Positions 10,064-19,508 of a stretch of DNA of 64,000 nucleotides are shown in pieces (position 1 is the first letter of the stretch; each line of letters opens with the position of its first letter). A program made the translations under genes and the position numbers. The stretch lies in assembly GCA_963811225.1 (NCBI GenBank), contig CAWEQO010000001.1, positions 558,001-622,000 on the forward strand. The letters run 5' to 3'. The notes beneath the pieces were generated by a model. The model saw nothing but the letters and a program-made list of their open reading frames with translations. It was not told the origin of the DNA and made no database searches. The DNA comes from CAWEQO01 sp963811225 (lineage in GTDB: Bacteria; Chloroflexota; Anaerolineae; Anaerolineales; Anaerolineaceae).

Positions 10064-10813
10064 ATGACCGTCGATTCTGAACAAGACCTGGAGCGGCTGA
10101 AAGAGATTGGCCGGATCGTTGCCCTGGCGCTGCAGGCCATGAGCCAAAAATTAGAGCCGGGCATCACCACCCGCGAGCTGGACGAGGCCGCAAAGGCAGT
10201 CTTGGAAAAGCACGGCGCCCACTCTGCGCCGCAGGTGATGTACAACTTTCCGGGAGCCACCTGCATCAGCGTCAACAGCGCTGCGGCGCATGGCATCCCC
10301 GGCGACCGGGTGATCCAGGCAGGCGACCTGGTCAACCTGGACGTGTCGGCCGAGCTGAACGGCTTCTTCGCCGACACAGGCGCCAGCATCCCGGTGCCAC
10401 CGGTCAGGCCGGAGATCCAACAGCTGTGCAACTGCACCCGGCAGGCGCTGATGAGCGCCATCGAAGCGGCCAAAGCCGGGAAGCGGCTGAATGTGATCGG
10501 TAAAGCGGTCGATACGCAAGCCCGGCGCGGCGGCTACAACGTGATCCGGGCGCTGCAAGGCCACGGGATCGGCCGGTCGCTGCACGAAGAGCCGCGCAAT
10601 ATACGCAACTACTTCTACCGCCGCGACCTGCGTGTCCTGCGCGAGGGCATGGTGATCGCCATCGAGCCGTTCTTGACGTCGGGCGAGGGTAACATTTACG
10701 AAGACAATGACGGCTGGACACTGCGGACGGTCGATGGGGCCATCCCGGCCCAGTACGAGCATACCATTGTGGTGACCAGGGATGCGCCGATTATTTTGAC
10801 AACTGCGGATTAA
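10064..10813 (+). CDS. map: Methionine aminopeptidase, type I
   Basis: Cytoplasmic dinuclear metalloprotease that removes the initiator Met. The pita-bread fold ligands are all present: Asp93 (LDVSAELNG), Asp104 (FADTG), His in GHGIGRSLHEEP, Glu in IAIEPFL, and the last Glu in QYEHTIVVT. Length is 249 aa, typical of type I without a zinc-finger extension. The ATG at 10064 is preceded by AAGGA with good spacing. The longer open frame to 9971 would add 31 residues without family character. A TATACT box at 10032-10037 is a possible -10 element; no convincing -35 is seen. Confidence 0.95.
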   Translation: MTVDSEQDLERLKEIGRIVALALQAMSQKLEPGITTRELDEAAKAVLEKHGAHSAPQVMYNFPGATCISVNSAAAHGIPGDRVIQAGDLVNLDVSAELNGFFADTGASIPVPPVRPEIQQLCNCTRQALMSAIEAAKAGKRLNVIGKAVDTQARRGGYNVIRALQGHGIGRSLHEEPRNIRNYFYRRDLRVLREGMVIAIEPFLTSGEGNIYEDNDGWTLRTVDGAIPAQYEHTIVVTRDAPIILTTAD

Positions 10814-10850
10814 TCTATAGGTTTTTAGAAGGAAGAAGGAGGGTCCAAGC

Positions 10851-11384
10851 ATGAGCGAACGATCATGGCTGGAAAAGTTTGAGAAGAATGTCGAGCAGCA
10901 TACCGATGAGAGCACTCGCGAGCACGTGATGCAGGGCAGTGAAGGCATCACGGATCTGACCAAGCAGGCCGAGTTCGCTGCGGTGGCTCTGGACCGGTTG
11001 GAGAGCGCGGCGGGCGAAGAGACCACCGATCAGGTGATGGAAGCTTGCGCCTGCGACTGCAATATCCACGCCGAGAAGGCACGCGGCCTGTACGAGAAGG
11101 CCGGCGGAGATATGAACGAGTTCATCAAGCTGCTGGTCCGCGATACAGCCGTCTTTGGGACGATGGAGCGCGAGGGCGACATCCTCAACGTCATCTACCC
11201 GCGCTGCATCTGCTGGGCCAAGTTCGCCCAGGCCAAGATTTCGGCCAGCTTCTGTCACTGCGGCAATGGCTACGTCAAGCAGCTGTTCGAAGGCGCGCTG
11301 GGCCACCCGGTGCAGGTGGACCTGGTGATGTCGATTGCGGCGGGCGACGAGGAGTGCCGATTTGCGGTACATTTAGAAAAATAG
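10851..11384 (+). CDS. Cysteine-rich small protein, possibly DUF6144/V4R-like
   Basis: A 177-residue soluble protein starting at an ATG with a strong GGAAGAAGGAGGG site. It has a helical N-terminal half and three cysteine clusters: ACACDC (about residues 64-69), PRCICW (about 121-126) and FCHCGNGY (about 137-144). The C-terminus (VDLVMSIAAGDEECRFAVHL) resembles the end of V4R-type ligand-binding domains and DUF6144 proteins. The cysteines suggest metal or Fe-S binding. I do not recognise a specific function. It lies 37 bases after map and may be co-transcribed. Confidence 0.7.
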   Translation: MSERSWLEKFEKNVEQHTDESTREHVMQGSEGITDLTKQAEFAAVALDRLESAAGEETTDQVMEACACDCNIHAEKARGLYEKAGGDMNEFIKLLVRDTAVFGTMEREGDILNVIYPRCICWAKFAQAKISASFCHCGNGYVKQLFEGALGHPVQVDLVMSIAAGDEECRFAVHLEK

Positions 11385-11396
11385 AGCATAGAGAGC

Positions 11397-11449
11397 AGAG
11401 AACAGGGAGTAGAAACTGTATGGATTGCAGTTTCTACTCCCTGTTCTCT
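11397..11449. terminator. Perfect 22-bp hairpin, GAGAGCAGAGAACAG family
   Basis: Arms 11397-11418 and 11428-11449 are exact complements with a 9-base loop and run into CTTTTTCC, giving a strong rho-independent terminator shape just after the preceding stop. It belongs to the repeat family seen at 17664, 29645, 37531, 44574, 46826, 49757, 54597 and 59184. A TACAAT box follows at once (11457-11462). Confidence 0.75.
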
Positions 11450-11504
11450 TTTTCCTGTACAATCACATCAAGGACTAAACTCAATCCCATTTCAGGCAGG
11501 TCTT

Positions 11505-13712
11505 ATGGCTATTCTATCTCGCTGTCTCCTGTGCGCTGTCTCTCTGACCTTGATCGCTGCTTGCGCCCGCCGGACCTCTCAAGACGCGCCGCCTGAGCGG
11601 TCGTCACGAGAGGTGGTGCAGGAGCTGGCCTGGAACGGCCTGCGCTACCGGCGCGTCTCAGCGCCGGACACGATGTTCGCGCTGACCGGGCGGCAGCTGT
11701 ACGTGATCGGTGATGTGGACGGAGACTTCCGGCCGCGCTCGAACCCCTATGATCTCTATGCAGACGGCGAGCCCAGGCCGGACGACCCGCTGGCGAATAA
11801 ACTGCAGGGGGTATGGGCCCAACCGGTGCGAGGGCTGGCGGGATACGGCTACACGCTGACGATCGGCAAGGAACCCTGGCGGCTGGTGGGGGCAGACCAA
11901 TTCACCCAGTCCTTCGTCACGGCGCACTTCGACTACCAGCGCGGCCCGGTCAAGGCGGTGCGGATGGATTTTGTGCCGTTGGACCAGTCGATGCTGTTCA
12001 GCACGTTAACGCTCAAGAATGAAGGCTCGCAGCCGCTCCAGGCGCAGCTGACCTTCCAGGCAGACTTCGATCTGGAGGATGCCTGGTTCACCAGCATGGC
12101 GAAGGAGCGCAACCCGGGCGAGACACTCCGCGTTGAGGGGCAGCGGCTGGTGGCGCGGGCGACTGCGGCGCCGGAACGCTGGGCGGCGGCCGCCGGTGCC
12201 GAGCGCGCGCCCGACCGGGTGACGGCGGACGGAACGCGCGGCGAGATGCAGTACGACATCCAGCTTGCGCCGGGGGAGGAGCAATCCTGGACGTTTGCGC
12301 TGGCGGTGGAAAGCGAGGGTGGGGCGAAGGCGGCGCTGAAAGCCCTGCAGGAGTGGCTGCCGCAGCGTGAGGCGCTGATGGTGGAGAAAGAAGCCGCCTA
12401 CCGCCGGGCGCTGGACAGCGGGCCGACCTTGCACAGCCCCGACCCGGCCTTCGATGCAGCCTTCCGCGTCGCCAAGGCCAACATGCAGTTCTTGGAAGCC
12501 GAATCGCCTGCGCTCGGGCACTACTTCTACGCCGGGCTGGAGATGTTCCCCTTCTGGTTCAGCAACGACGGGGCCTACAGCGTGGTGGGTTTGATGGCAA
12601 GCGGCTATCGGGAGCCGACCTTCAACCATCTGCGGAACGGGCAGCGCTGGCAGGAACTGGGCAGCGTACCGCATCAGATCTCGCCCTCGGGCAAAACTGC
12701 CTTCCCCGGCAACGCCCAAGAGACCGCCCAATGGGTCGCAGCGATCTGGGAAGCATACCGCTGGAGCGGAGACGCAGAATTCCTGGCCGAGATGTATCCG
12801 GCGGCCATCGAGGGCATATTCGAACACACCTTGGGTTCGATCGACGCCGACGGAGACGGATACCCATCCGGCCCCGGCATGGTCGAGGTGAGCGGCATGG
12901 GCCCCGAAAAGCTAGACAGCGCGGTATACACCTGGGCCGCGCTGCAGGCGCTGGAGCAGATGGCCCTGGTCATGCAAGACGAGCCGGTGGCGATGCGCGC
13001 CCGTCAAACGGCAGCCAGTATCCAGGCGCGCTTCGAGCAGGATTGGTGGGACGAGAGCGGCGCGACGTACGCCATGTCGTTGGGGGAGAACAACCAGCGC
13101 CAGCCCGCATCGCATTGGGCCATCCTGACCCCGTTGGAGGTGGGCCTGGCCTCGCCCGAGCATGCCGCCCAGACCGTGGCGGTGGTGCGAGCGCAGTACC
13201 TGAATGCCTGGGGCCTGAAACACACCGCCGGGAGCGACCAGCGAGTGTGGACCCTGCCGACTGCGGCGCTCAGCCGGGCGGCCTATCGCTACGCCGAGCC
13301 GCAGCTGGGCTACGAGATGCTGAAGCACGTGTCCGAGACGCTGGATCACGGCAGCGTAGGCATGTTCCACGAACTGATCCCGGAAGGCTTTTGCTTCGTG
13401 CAGCTTTGGTCGGGAGCGACGTTCGTGCGCGGTGTGGTGGAGGACTTGCTGGGGGTGCAGGTGCAGGCGGGCGAGCACCGCATGACGCTGTCGCCGCAGC
13501 TGCCTCAAGGTTGGGAGCGGGCGTCGTTGGAGAACCTGAGCTTCGGCGAGCACGTGGTGGATGTGACGGTGGAACCGGGCCAGGTGACTGTGTACCACCG
13601 CAGCGGCCCGCAAGCGCTGGAGGTGACCGTCCTTACCCAGCAAGGCCAGGCGCGCCAAGCTTATGCCGATGTTGATCAATCTATTACCTTTGACATGACG
13701 AAAGGGTTATGA
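11505..13712 (+). CDS. Exported lipoprotein with six-hairpin glycosidase (amylo-1,6-glucosidase/GDE-like) domain
   Basis: 735 aa. The N-terminus is a lipoprotein signal with lipobox LIAAC (Cys about residue 20), so the protein is probably anchored to the outer face of the membrane. Residues about 35-270 form a beta-rich N-terminal region (VIGDVDGDF, VKAVRMDFVPLD). From about 320 the protein reads as an alpha/alpha six-barrel with AYSVVGLMASGY, AQWVAAIWEAYRWSGD and DADGDGYPSGPGMVEV, like glycogen-debranching GDE and related bacterial glycosidases. The candidate acid/base residues cannot be fixed without alignment. Likely role is extracellular oligosaccharide hydrolysis. AGGCAGG precedes the ATG. 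Confidence 0.75.
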   Translation: MAILSRCLLCAVSLTLIAACARRTSQDAPPERSSREVVQELAWNGLRYRRVSAPDTMFALTGRQLYVIGDVDGDFRPRSNPYDLYADGEPRPDDPLANKLQGVWAQPVRGLAGYGYTLTIGKEPWRLVGADQFTQSFVTAHFDYQRGPVKAVRMDFVPLDQSMLFSTLTLKNEGSQPLQAQLTFQADFDLEDAWFTSMAKERNPGETLRVEGQRLVARATAAPERWAAAAGAERAPDRVTADGTRGEMQYDIQLAPGEEQSWTFALAVESEGGAKAALKALQEWLPQREALMVEKEAAYRRALDSGPTLHSPDPAFDAAFRVAKANMQFLEAESPALGHYFYAGLEMFPFWFSNDGAYSVVGLMASGYREPTFNHLRNGQRWQELGSVPHQISPSGKTAFPGNAQETAQWVAAIWEAYRWSGDAEFLAEMYPAAIEGIFEHTLGSIDADGDGYPSGPGMVEVSGMGPEKLDSAVYTWAALQALEQMALVMQDEPVAMRARQTAASIQARFEQDWWDESGATYAMSLGENNQRQPASHWAILTPLEVGLASPEHAAQTVAVVRAQYLNAWGLKHTAGSDQRVWTLPTAALSRAAYRYAEPQLGYEMLKHVSETLDHGSVGMFHELIPEGFCFVQLWSGATFVRGVVEDLLGVQVQAGEHRMTLSPQLPQGWERASLENLSFGEHVVDVTVEPGQVTVYHRSGPQALEVTVLTQQGQARQAYADVDQSITFDMTKGL

Positions 13713-14245
13713 TTGGCAGTTCTGCCCATCCTGAGTTTAAGATGAACTTAAGAGACGGATCATTACTGCTTCACTGCTGCATCCCTCCGCTCTGCGATTG
13801 CAACGTAAACCGCCATCAATTCCATGAACCGGGGGGCTGGGCCCATTGAACTCATCGAAAATTACAACGAAGAACAATCTTCGCTGCAAGGTCAGTTACG
13901 CAGGCGCTCCGGCGCCTGTTCCAGCCATTTCGAGTTACCGAACGAAGAAATTCGATCCATCCCCCGACCAGCAACCATCTTAATTGGGACAAGCAAGCTG
14001 CATGCGCCCAAAGGGCATGCGCTTTTTGTTTCTGACCGGCTCCCTTCTCCGCATGAGCCGACGGGATGAGCACTGCGCTATCTCCCACCGCAGCGTCCAC
14101 CTCGGATGCTCCTCGAATGGGGCCGAACAGCCAAACAAAAGGAGGTGAGGCCAAACTTCAGTCGGACGAGCGAACCACGTCACGATCCTTCTCAATCCAA
14201 AATTCTACAACGAGCACGACCAGACACAAAGCGAGAGGAAAACGT
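13713..14245. other. 533-bp intergenic leader with two small hairpins, no convincing gene
   Basis: Short open frames here lack ribosome sites and family character. CAGGCGC-TCCG-GCGCCTG (13901-13918) is a tight hairpin. A bulged stem around GCATGC/GCCC-AAA-GGGC/ATGC at about 14001-14021 runs into TTTTTGTTT and looks like a terminator or attenuator. AAAGGAGGTGAGG at about 14140-14152 is a strong ribosome-site-like sequence with no fitting start. The long leader before a secreted protein could hold a regulatory RNA, but I match no known riboswitch. Confidence 0.4.
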
Positions 14246-16897
14246 ATGGACACAAAGCTCTACAAGATCATGATCCTGATTGTCATTCTGACAATGGTGA
14301 CCCCTACGGTTGCGTTTGGACAAGCGACTGTATTCGCGGGCGACCCAGTCACCAGCATCGACCTGGTGCGCAGCGCGACCGGTGAGGCCAACCTGGGCGA
14401 TCTGGTGGCCGATTCGATGCGGTGGAAAGCCGACATGATCGACGACAATGAATTGAACAATTCAATCGATTTGGCTCTGATCGAATCAGATGCTCTGCTG
14501 GCCGACATCCCCGCCGGAAGCATCACCACCGCCGCCGCCGACGACGCTATCGCCGACGACACCCTGTACCTGGTGAGCCTGACCGGTGCGCAGGTCCAGT
14601 CCCTCCTTGATGGATCTGCCAGGCTGACCAACGGCCTGCTGCAGATTTCCGGCGGCGAATACTTCTGGTACAACGACACAGGCGACACGACCGCGACCAC
14701 CTGGGGCGCTTACGGCGTCAAAGTTGAGGGCCAGGCCCTGGTCCGTGAAAAGGTTTACAAGGTGGTGGTCAACGATGCGCTGGTGAGTGAAGTTGTCCCT
14801 GCGCCGGAAACCACCCCCGAACTCACTTCCGACGAGGTCCAGCAAGCCTTCTATGACTACACGGCCATGCTCGGCACTGTCGACGCATTCAACCTGGACC
14901 GCATCACCCAGTTGGATAACGTGGTCACGATCCTACATACGAACGACGTCCACGGCGATTGGCAGAAAACCTCGTATAAAGATAACAAAGAAGGCATGGT
15001 TTACCTGGCGACGTTGATTGCGCGTGAGCGCGCACACAACCCGAACGTGCTGCTGCTCGACGGCGGCGACACTTTCCAGGGCAACTCGTACGCCTATTTC
15101 TTCCGTAATATGTCCGACAACGCGATCTCACAAGGCCTGAATTGGCTGGGCTACGACGCCATGGTGCTGGGCAACCACGAGTACAACTTCGGCCCGGAGA
15201 CCTTCGCAGCCATGCTGGGCCAGCTGGACTTCCCAATCCTGGGCTCCGCCAACCTCGACGACGACGGCTCATACGGCTTTATTAATGACCACGTGCAGGA
15301 TTACACCACCTTTGTCGTCAACGGCATCAAGGTTTCGGTGTTTGGCCTGACCAACCCGCGGGTCTACCGCTACGAACTGCCCTCCAACATCCCCGGCCTG
15401 ACCTTCTACCCGGTGATGGATGTGACCCAACCATTGGTGGATCAGATCCGGGCGGATGAGAACCCCGACGTCCTGGTGGGCCTGACCCACATCGGCTATC
15501 ATGGCAGTGAAGACGAACCCGACAGCGACGACATGTTGGCTGAGAACGTGACCGGCTTGGATATCATCGTTGGCTCACACAGCCACTCGACCATCAGCCC
15601 GGCGAAAATGTTCGTCACCGATGCCAATCCGAACGGCGTCCTGGTTGCCCAGACCGGCAGCCACGCCCAATATCTTGGCAAGATCGATATCGGCTTCATC
15701 GACGGCAAGGAAGCGCTGCGCGAGGGGTATCTGATCCCGGCCAACGAGGTTGCGGAACCTGATGCGGCGCTGTCAGCCTTCATGGAACCGTACGTGCAGC
15801 AAATTGAAAAATACAACAGCACCATCGCCGGCACCACGACCGTGCCGCTGGATGCGCTGAACGCCTACACCGAAGAGACCAACGGCGCCAACCTGCAAGC
15901 CGACGCTGCCGTTTGGGCCGTCGAGGACAATGGTGTGGACGTTGACTTCCACCTGTCGGGCGCTATGTCGAACCGGAAGATTGCGGACTCCGCTACGCCG
16001 GAGAATCCGTTCAATGTGACCCGCGGCGACCTGTTCGAACTGATGCCCTACGAGAACTCGCTGGTGGTGATGTCGATGAACGGGCCGCAGATCAAAGAGA
16101 TCCTGGAGCGCGGCTTCCGCAACTGGTACTACTATCAGTACGTGCCTCGCAGCGGCGGCTATTCGCACTATACCACCTGCATGCTGACCACCGAAGCCGG
16201 CAACCAGATCAGCTACCGCGATCCCTACCCGGCTCTGCCGGATGGCGACAACGTGCTCTCAATGGTAGCGGACGGCAAGTTGATCGACTTCGACGATGCC
16301 GATACCTACTACAACGTATCTTCGGTCAACTACATCGTGGCCGGCTCGTGCAACTTCAACAATGACGGGCAGACGATTTGGCCGCTGGATCAGATCGTGG
16401 CGGACACACAGTACTACGTGCGCGATTCGGTGACCAACTACCTGGATGATCAGGAAGGCCCTATCGCCCCGGCGATCGAAGGCCGCCTTACATGGCTGCA
16501 CACCGGCATCTGCCCGACCACCGATCCGAAAGGCATCGGCTACTGGAAGAACCACACCGGCCGCAATACCGACTGCGTGACCAGCAGCCTACCGGTCATG
16601 CTGGGCATGCTGAACGGCGAAAAGAGTGTCACGGTGAGTGACGTCAAACAGGCCGTGAGCCTGCTGAAGATGGACAAGGCGTCGAACGGCATCGAGAAGC
16701 TCTACGCCCAATTGCTGACGGCCAAGCTGAACATCGCCAACGGCGTCAACAATCACGGCATTGCCGAGACTGTCTACGCAGCCGACACCTTCCTCAGCAC
16801 GCACAACGCTGCCGCCTGGAAGGATTTGTCCAAGAGTGATCAGCAGATGGTTCTGCAGTGGATGGAACTTTTGGATCAGTTTAACAACGGTTACTAA
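14246..16897 (+). CDS. Secreted multidomain 5'-nucleotidase/2',3'-cyclic phosphodiesterase-like protein
   Basis: 883 aa with a cleavable signal peptide (MDTKLYKIMILIVILTMV, then AFG). Order: signal; a 5'-nucleotidase C-terminal-type domain at about 30-225 (ATGEANLGDLVADSMRW, LTGAQVQSLLDG); a metallophosphatase domain at about 229-500 with HTNDVHGD, DGGDTFQGN, GNHEYNFG and GSHSHS; a second nucleotidase C-type domain at about 530-750 (NLQADAAVWAVE, RGDLFELMPYEN); and a GYWKNH-containing tail of about 110 residues. Canonical enzymes have one C-domain after the catalytic domain, so the extra copy in front is unusual. The role is probably phosphate or nucleoside scavenging at the cell surface. GAGAGG precedes the ATG at 14246; the frame is open further upstream without a signal-peptide start. 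Confidence 0.87.
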   Translation: MDTKLYKIMILIVILTMVTPTVAFGQATVFAGDPVTSIDLVRSATGEANLGDLVADSMRWKADMIDDNELNNSIDLALIESDALLADIPAGSITTAAADDAIADDTLYLVSLTGAQVQSLLDGSARLTNGLLQISGGEYFWYNDTGDTTATTWGAYGVKVEGQALVREKVYKVVVNDALVSEVVPAPETTPELTSDEVQQAFYDYTAMLGTVDAFNLDRITQLDNVVTILHTNDVHGDWQKTSYKDNKEGMVYLATLIARERAHNPNVLLLDGGDTFQGNSYAYFFRNMSDNAISQGLNWLGYDAMVLGNHEYNFGPETFAAMLGQLDFPILGSANLDDDGSYGFINDHVQDYTTFVVNGIKVSVFGLTNPRVYRYELPSNIPGLTFYPVMDVTQPLVDQIRADENPDVLVGLTHIGYHGSEDEPDSDDMLAENVTGLDIIVGSHSHSTISPAKMFVTDANPNGVLVAQTGSHAQYLGKIDIGFIDGKEALREGYLIPANEVAEPDAALSAFMEPYVQQIEKYNSTIAGTTTVPLDALNAYTEETNGANLQADAAVWAVEDNGVDVDFHLSGAMSNRKIADSATPENPFNVTRGDLFELMPYENSLVVMSMNGPQIKEILERGFRNWYYYQYVPRSGGYSHYTTCMLTTEAGNQISYRDPYPALPDGDNVLSMVADGKLIDFDDADTYYNVSSVNYIVAGSCNFNNDGQTIWPLDQIVADTQYYVRDSVTNYLDDQEGPIAPAIEGRLTWLHTGICPTTDPKGIGYWKNHTGRNTDCVTSSLPVMLGMLNGEKSVTVSDVKQAVSLLKMDKASNGIEKLYAQLLTAKLNIANGVNNHGIAETVYAADTFLSTHNAAAWKDLSKSDQQMVLQWMELLDQFNNGY

Positions 16898-16904
16898 ACC
16901 GATA

Positions 16905-16954
16905 GGAAATAAAAATCGGGTTCCGCCGAACGGCGGAACCCGATTTTTATTTCC
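16905..16954. terminator. Perfect 23-bp bidirectional terminator palindrome
   Basis: Arms 16905-16927 and 16932-16954 are exact complements with the loop GAAC. The stem carries an A-run on one side and a T-run on the other, so it can terminate both the nucleotidase gene (+) and the convergent DUF624 gene (-). Confidence 0.85.
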
Positions 16955-16974
16955 GTACAATCCAATGGGCGGAT

Positions 16975-17652
16975 TTATTCCTTCTCAAACTCCTCAGGCT
17001 GGATCAGGCCGTAGGTGATCAGGCGCTCGCGCACACCGATGCTGCCCATTATGGCGGTCATGGCCGGGATGCCGACGAACAATGGCAGGATGAACAGAAT
17101 GCTCGCGCCCATGAGGGCTAAGATCACAAACCAGATCAGAAAGGCCCGCAGCGGGGAGGACAAAGCGACATAGGCGCCGTTACGCCAGGCCACCCACAGC
17201 GACTTCTTCTCTTGCATAAAGAAGAATGGCAGGCTGTAAAACTGCATGCCGAGCCAAAAGAATATCAGGACCAGGGTAATGGCCTGGACGATGGTAGCGA
17301 AGCCGCTCTTCACCCCGCTGTAGAACGTCAAGTTCAAGAACAGCAGGCCGGCGACCAGGATGTTAGCAAGCATCCAGCCCCAGCTGATGAGGAAGTATCG
17401 CCTTGCGCCGTCAAAGGCAGTGCGGAAGGAGGTTGTGTTCTCTTCGACAAGCTCGTGAATGGCATAGAACAGGCCAAAGGTCGCCGGAGGGCCAAGGATG
17501 ATGGTGAACCAGCAGGCCAGCCAGGCAATAGTAATCAAGACCAGGATGATGAGATTGTCCCACCAGCCCACAATGGATTTCCAGATCACGACAAATGGAG
17601 AGCTTGATTTGATGAGCACAGTTCGATCCCGAGTAAGTGATAGAGTAATCAT
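16975..17652 (-). CDS. DUF624 (YesL-like) membrane protein
   Basis: 225 aa with about five hydrophobic segments, including LIILVLITIAWLACWFTIIL, a pair near 100-150, and a last pair near 175-210. The sequence FYAIHELVEENTTSFRTAFDGARRYF fits the cytoplasmic loop of the DUF624 family, often found near carbohydrate-uptake genes and of unknown function. It is convergent with the 5'-nucleotidase gene and divergent from the MutS-like gene. The start ATG has a poorly spaced AAGGT; an in-frame GTG about 12 codons in is an alternative. Confidence 0.8.
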   Translation of the reverse strand: MITLSLTRDRTVLIKSSSPFVVIWKSIVGWWDNLIILVLITIAWLACWFTIILGPPATFGLFYAIHELVEENTTSFRTAFDGARRYFLISWGWMLANILVAGLLFLNLTFYSGVKSGFATIVQAITLVLIFFWLGMQFYSLPFFFMQEKKSLWVAWRNGAYVALSSPLRAFLIWFVILALMGASILFILPLFVGIPAMTAIMGSIGVRERLITYGLIQPEEFEKE

Positions 17653-17663
17653 ACCTTAAATTT

Positions 17664-17729
17664 AAGAGAGCGGAGAGTGGCAGACAAACGGTTTATCACT
17701 CTCTACTCTCGGCTCTCTCTTGTTATAAT
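17664..17729 (+). promoter_or_regulatory. GAGAG-family hairpin fused to a TATAAT box
   Basis: An imperfect inverted repeat (about 17664-17679 with 17706-17720) of the GAGAGYGGAGAG family ends one base pair cluster before TATAAT at 17724-17729, about 37 bases ahead of the MutS-like start. The -35 position falls inside the CT-rich arm and has no consensus. Confidence 0.45.
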
Positions 17730-17765
17730 CAAATAAACCCTGGGGGAAGGGACGGAGGGATTCCA

Positions 17766-19469
17766 TTGATCGAAGAAATTACAAGCGAGTTCGAGGGGTT
17801 CAGCTTGCTGTGGCCGGAGGAAACTGACAAGGCCGGGTGGTCCGCGCCGGAGGCCACTCGCCGCGACCTGACGCTGGACTGCATCCTGCCGGCCTTTGCG
17901 CTCGCGGAAGCCGACCGCAAGCGCGCCGCTCAGACCCTGCACTTCTTGCCAACGGAGGTAAAAACAATCCGCTACCGGCAGGATGTGCTGGCCGATTTGC
18001 TGGCGCAGCCTGCACTGGCGGAGGCGCTGCGCGATCTGCTGCCGAAGATCGAAACACTGGAGGCGTACACGGTGCTCCCGCAGAGCGGCCCGGTCGCGGC
18101 CGCGATCCACGCGGTCACCTGGCGATTGGGCGAGCTGCAGCTTCTGGTGGAGTGCATCGACACGCTGGAACGCGCCTTCCGGGCGACGGGCGGGGTGCAG
18201 TCCAAAGGGCTGATCCGCCTGCATGACCTGTCGGGGCGGCTGGCGAGCAGCGCCAACTTCCAGAAGCTGAAGAAGGAACTGCCGGAGCTGCTGGGGAAGT
18301 TCCGCTCGATCGCCAGCATCACGATTGGCGTGAACCTCACCCCGCAGCTGCAGCCGTCGGAGGCCGCGCTGATCGGAGTGCACAGCGAGCCGTACACCGA
18401 CTCGAATTTGCTGCAGCGCTTGCTGGGCAGTGAGAGTGAGATGAAGGGCATCGCGCCGCTGCACAATTTGAGCGGCAAGCCCACGGGACCGATCTTCGCG
18501 CCCTTTCCGATCGCGCCGCCCGAGACCGATCCGATGATGCTGCCGCTGTTCCGCGACCTGTCGAGCGTCATGGAGAAGATAAGCAAGCCGGTGGCGGCGG
18601 CGCTCAATCACTACGTGCATGTCCACGGCGGCTTTCTGACCCACTTACGCGACGACCTGGCATTCTACCTGGGCGCGGCGGCGCTGTTGACGGAACTGCA
18701 GGCGCACGGGCTGCCGGTCTGCCGGCCGGAGATCGCAGACATGGATGAGCGGGTGTGCGAGATCGAGGAGAATTACAACGTGTGCCTGGCGCTGCAGCTG
18801 ATCCGGGAGGGGACGGAGGAGAACCTGGTGCGCAGCCGCGTGCAGCTGGGTGACGAGGCGGCGCGCATCTGGATCCTGACCGGGCCGAACCAGGGCGGAA
18901 AGACCACGTACATGCAAGCGGTGGGGCTGTCGCAGGAGCTGGCGCAGGCCGGGTTGTTCGTGCCGGGAACGCGGGCGCGCATTAGCCCGGTGGATGGCAT
19001 CTATACGCATTACCCAACCGAGGAGCGGCTGGAGTTGGGCACCGGCCGCTTCGGGGATGAATCCCGCCGCCTGGGTGAGATCTTCGGGCAGGCCAGCCGC
19101 AGCAGCCTGGTGCTGCTCAATGAGGCGCTGGTAGGCACCAATCCCGGCGAGAGCCTGTACCTGGCCCAAGACGTGGTGCGGGCGCTGCGGCGGCTGGGGG
19201 CGCGGGCCATCTACACCACCCACTTCCACACCCTGGCCGCTGACGCCGATCGTCTGAACGAGGAGACGCCCGGCGACAGCCGCATCGGGAGCCTGGTGGC
19301 GTCGCGGATGGAGGCGGAAGGAAAGGCGGGCAGGGGTGTACAGCGCAGCTACCGGGTGCAGCCGGGCCCGCCGCTAGGGAGGAGCTATGCGCGAGAGATC
19401 GCCTCGCAGTATGGGGTGAGCTACGAGCAGCTGGTGGAGAAGATGAAGGAGAGAGGGGTGATTGAATGA
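17766..19469 (+). CDS. MutS-family DNA-binding ATPase lacking the mismatch-recognition domain
   Basis: 567 aa. The C-terminal third is a MutS ATPase (domain V): Walker A GPNQGGKTTYMQAVGL (about residue 375), the signature region ESRRLGEIFGQAS, Walker B-like VLLNEAL, and the H-loop TTHFHTL. The first 350 residues are helical like the MutS lever/clamp region. The N-terminal mismatch-binding domain with Phe-x-Glu is absent, as is a Smr nuclease domain, so this is not canonical MutS or MutS2. Walker B reads LLNEAL with Asn where Asp is usual, which may lower ATPase activity. The start is a TTG with GGAGGG 7 bases upstream; no better ATG is available. Role unknown: a recombination or DNA-structure ATPase is plausible. 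Confidence 0.85.
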   Translation: MIEEITSEFEGFSLLWPEETDKAGWSAPEATRRDLTLDCILPAFALAEADRKRAAQTLHFLPTEVKTIRYRQDVLADLLAQPALAEALRDLLPKIETLEAYTVLPQSGPVAAAIHAVTWRLGELQLLVECIDTLERAFRATGGVQSKGLIRLHDLSGRLASSANFQKLKKELPELLGKFRSIASITIGVNLTPQLQPSEAALIGVHSEPYTDSNLLQRLLGSESEMKGIAPLHNLSGKPTGPIFAPFPIAPPETDPMMLPLFRDLSSVMEKISKPVAAALNHYVHVHGGFLTHLRDDLAFYLGAAALLTELQAHGLPVCRPEIADMDERVCEIEENYNVCLALQLIREGTEENLVRSRVQLGDEAARIWILTGPNQGGKTTYMQAVGLSQELAQAGLFVPGTRARISPVDGIYTHYPTEERLELGTGRFGDESRRLGEIFGQASRSSLVLLNEALVGTNPGESLYLAQDVVRALRRLGARAIYTTHFHTLAADADRLNEETPGDSRIGSLVASRMEAEGKAGRGVQRSYRVQPGPPLGRSYAREIASQYGVSYEQLVEKMKERGVIE

Positions 19470-19508
19470 GCCTCGTGTATAATGAAAAAAAAGAGAAACA
19501 GGACTGCC

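Noticed and set aside
13824..14154. Small open frames on both strands before the 5'-nucleotidase gene
   Set aside because: No fitting ribosome site, no family character, and they overlap each other.
13900..14245. Possible cyclic-di-GMP or other riboswitch in the long nucleotidase leader
   Set aside because: Hairpins are present but the conserved core sequences of known classes could not be found.
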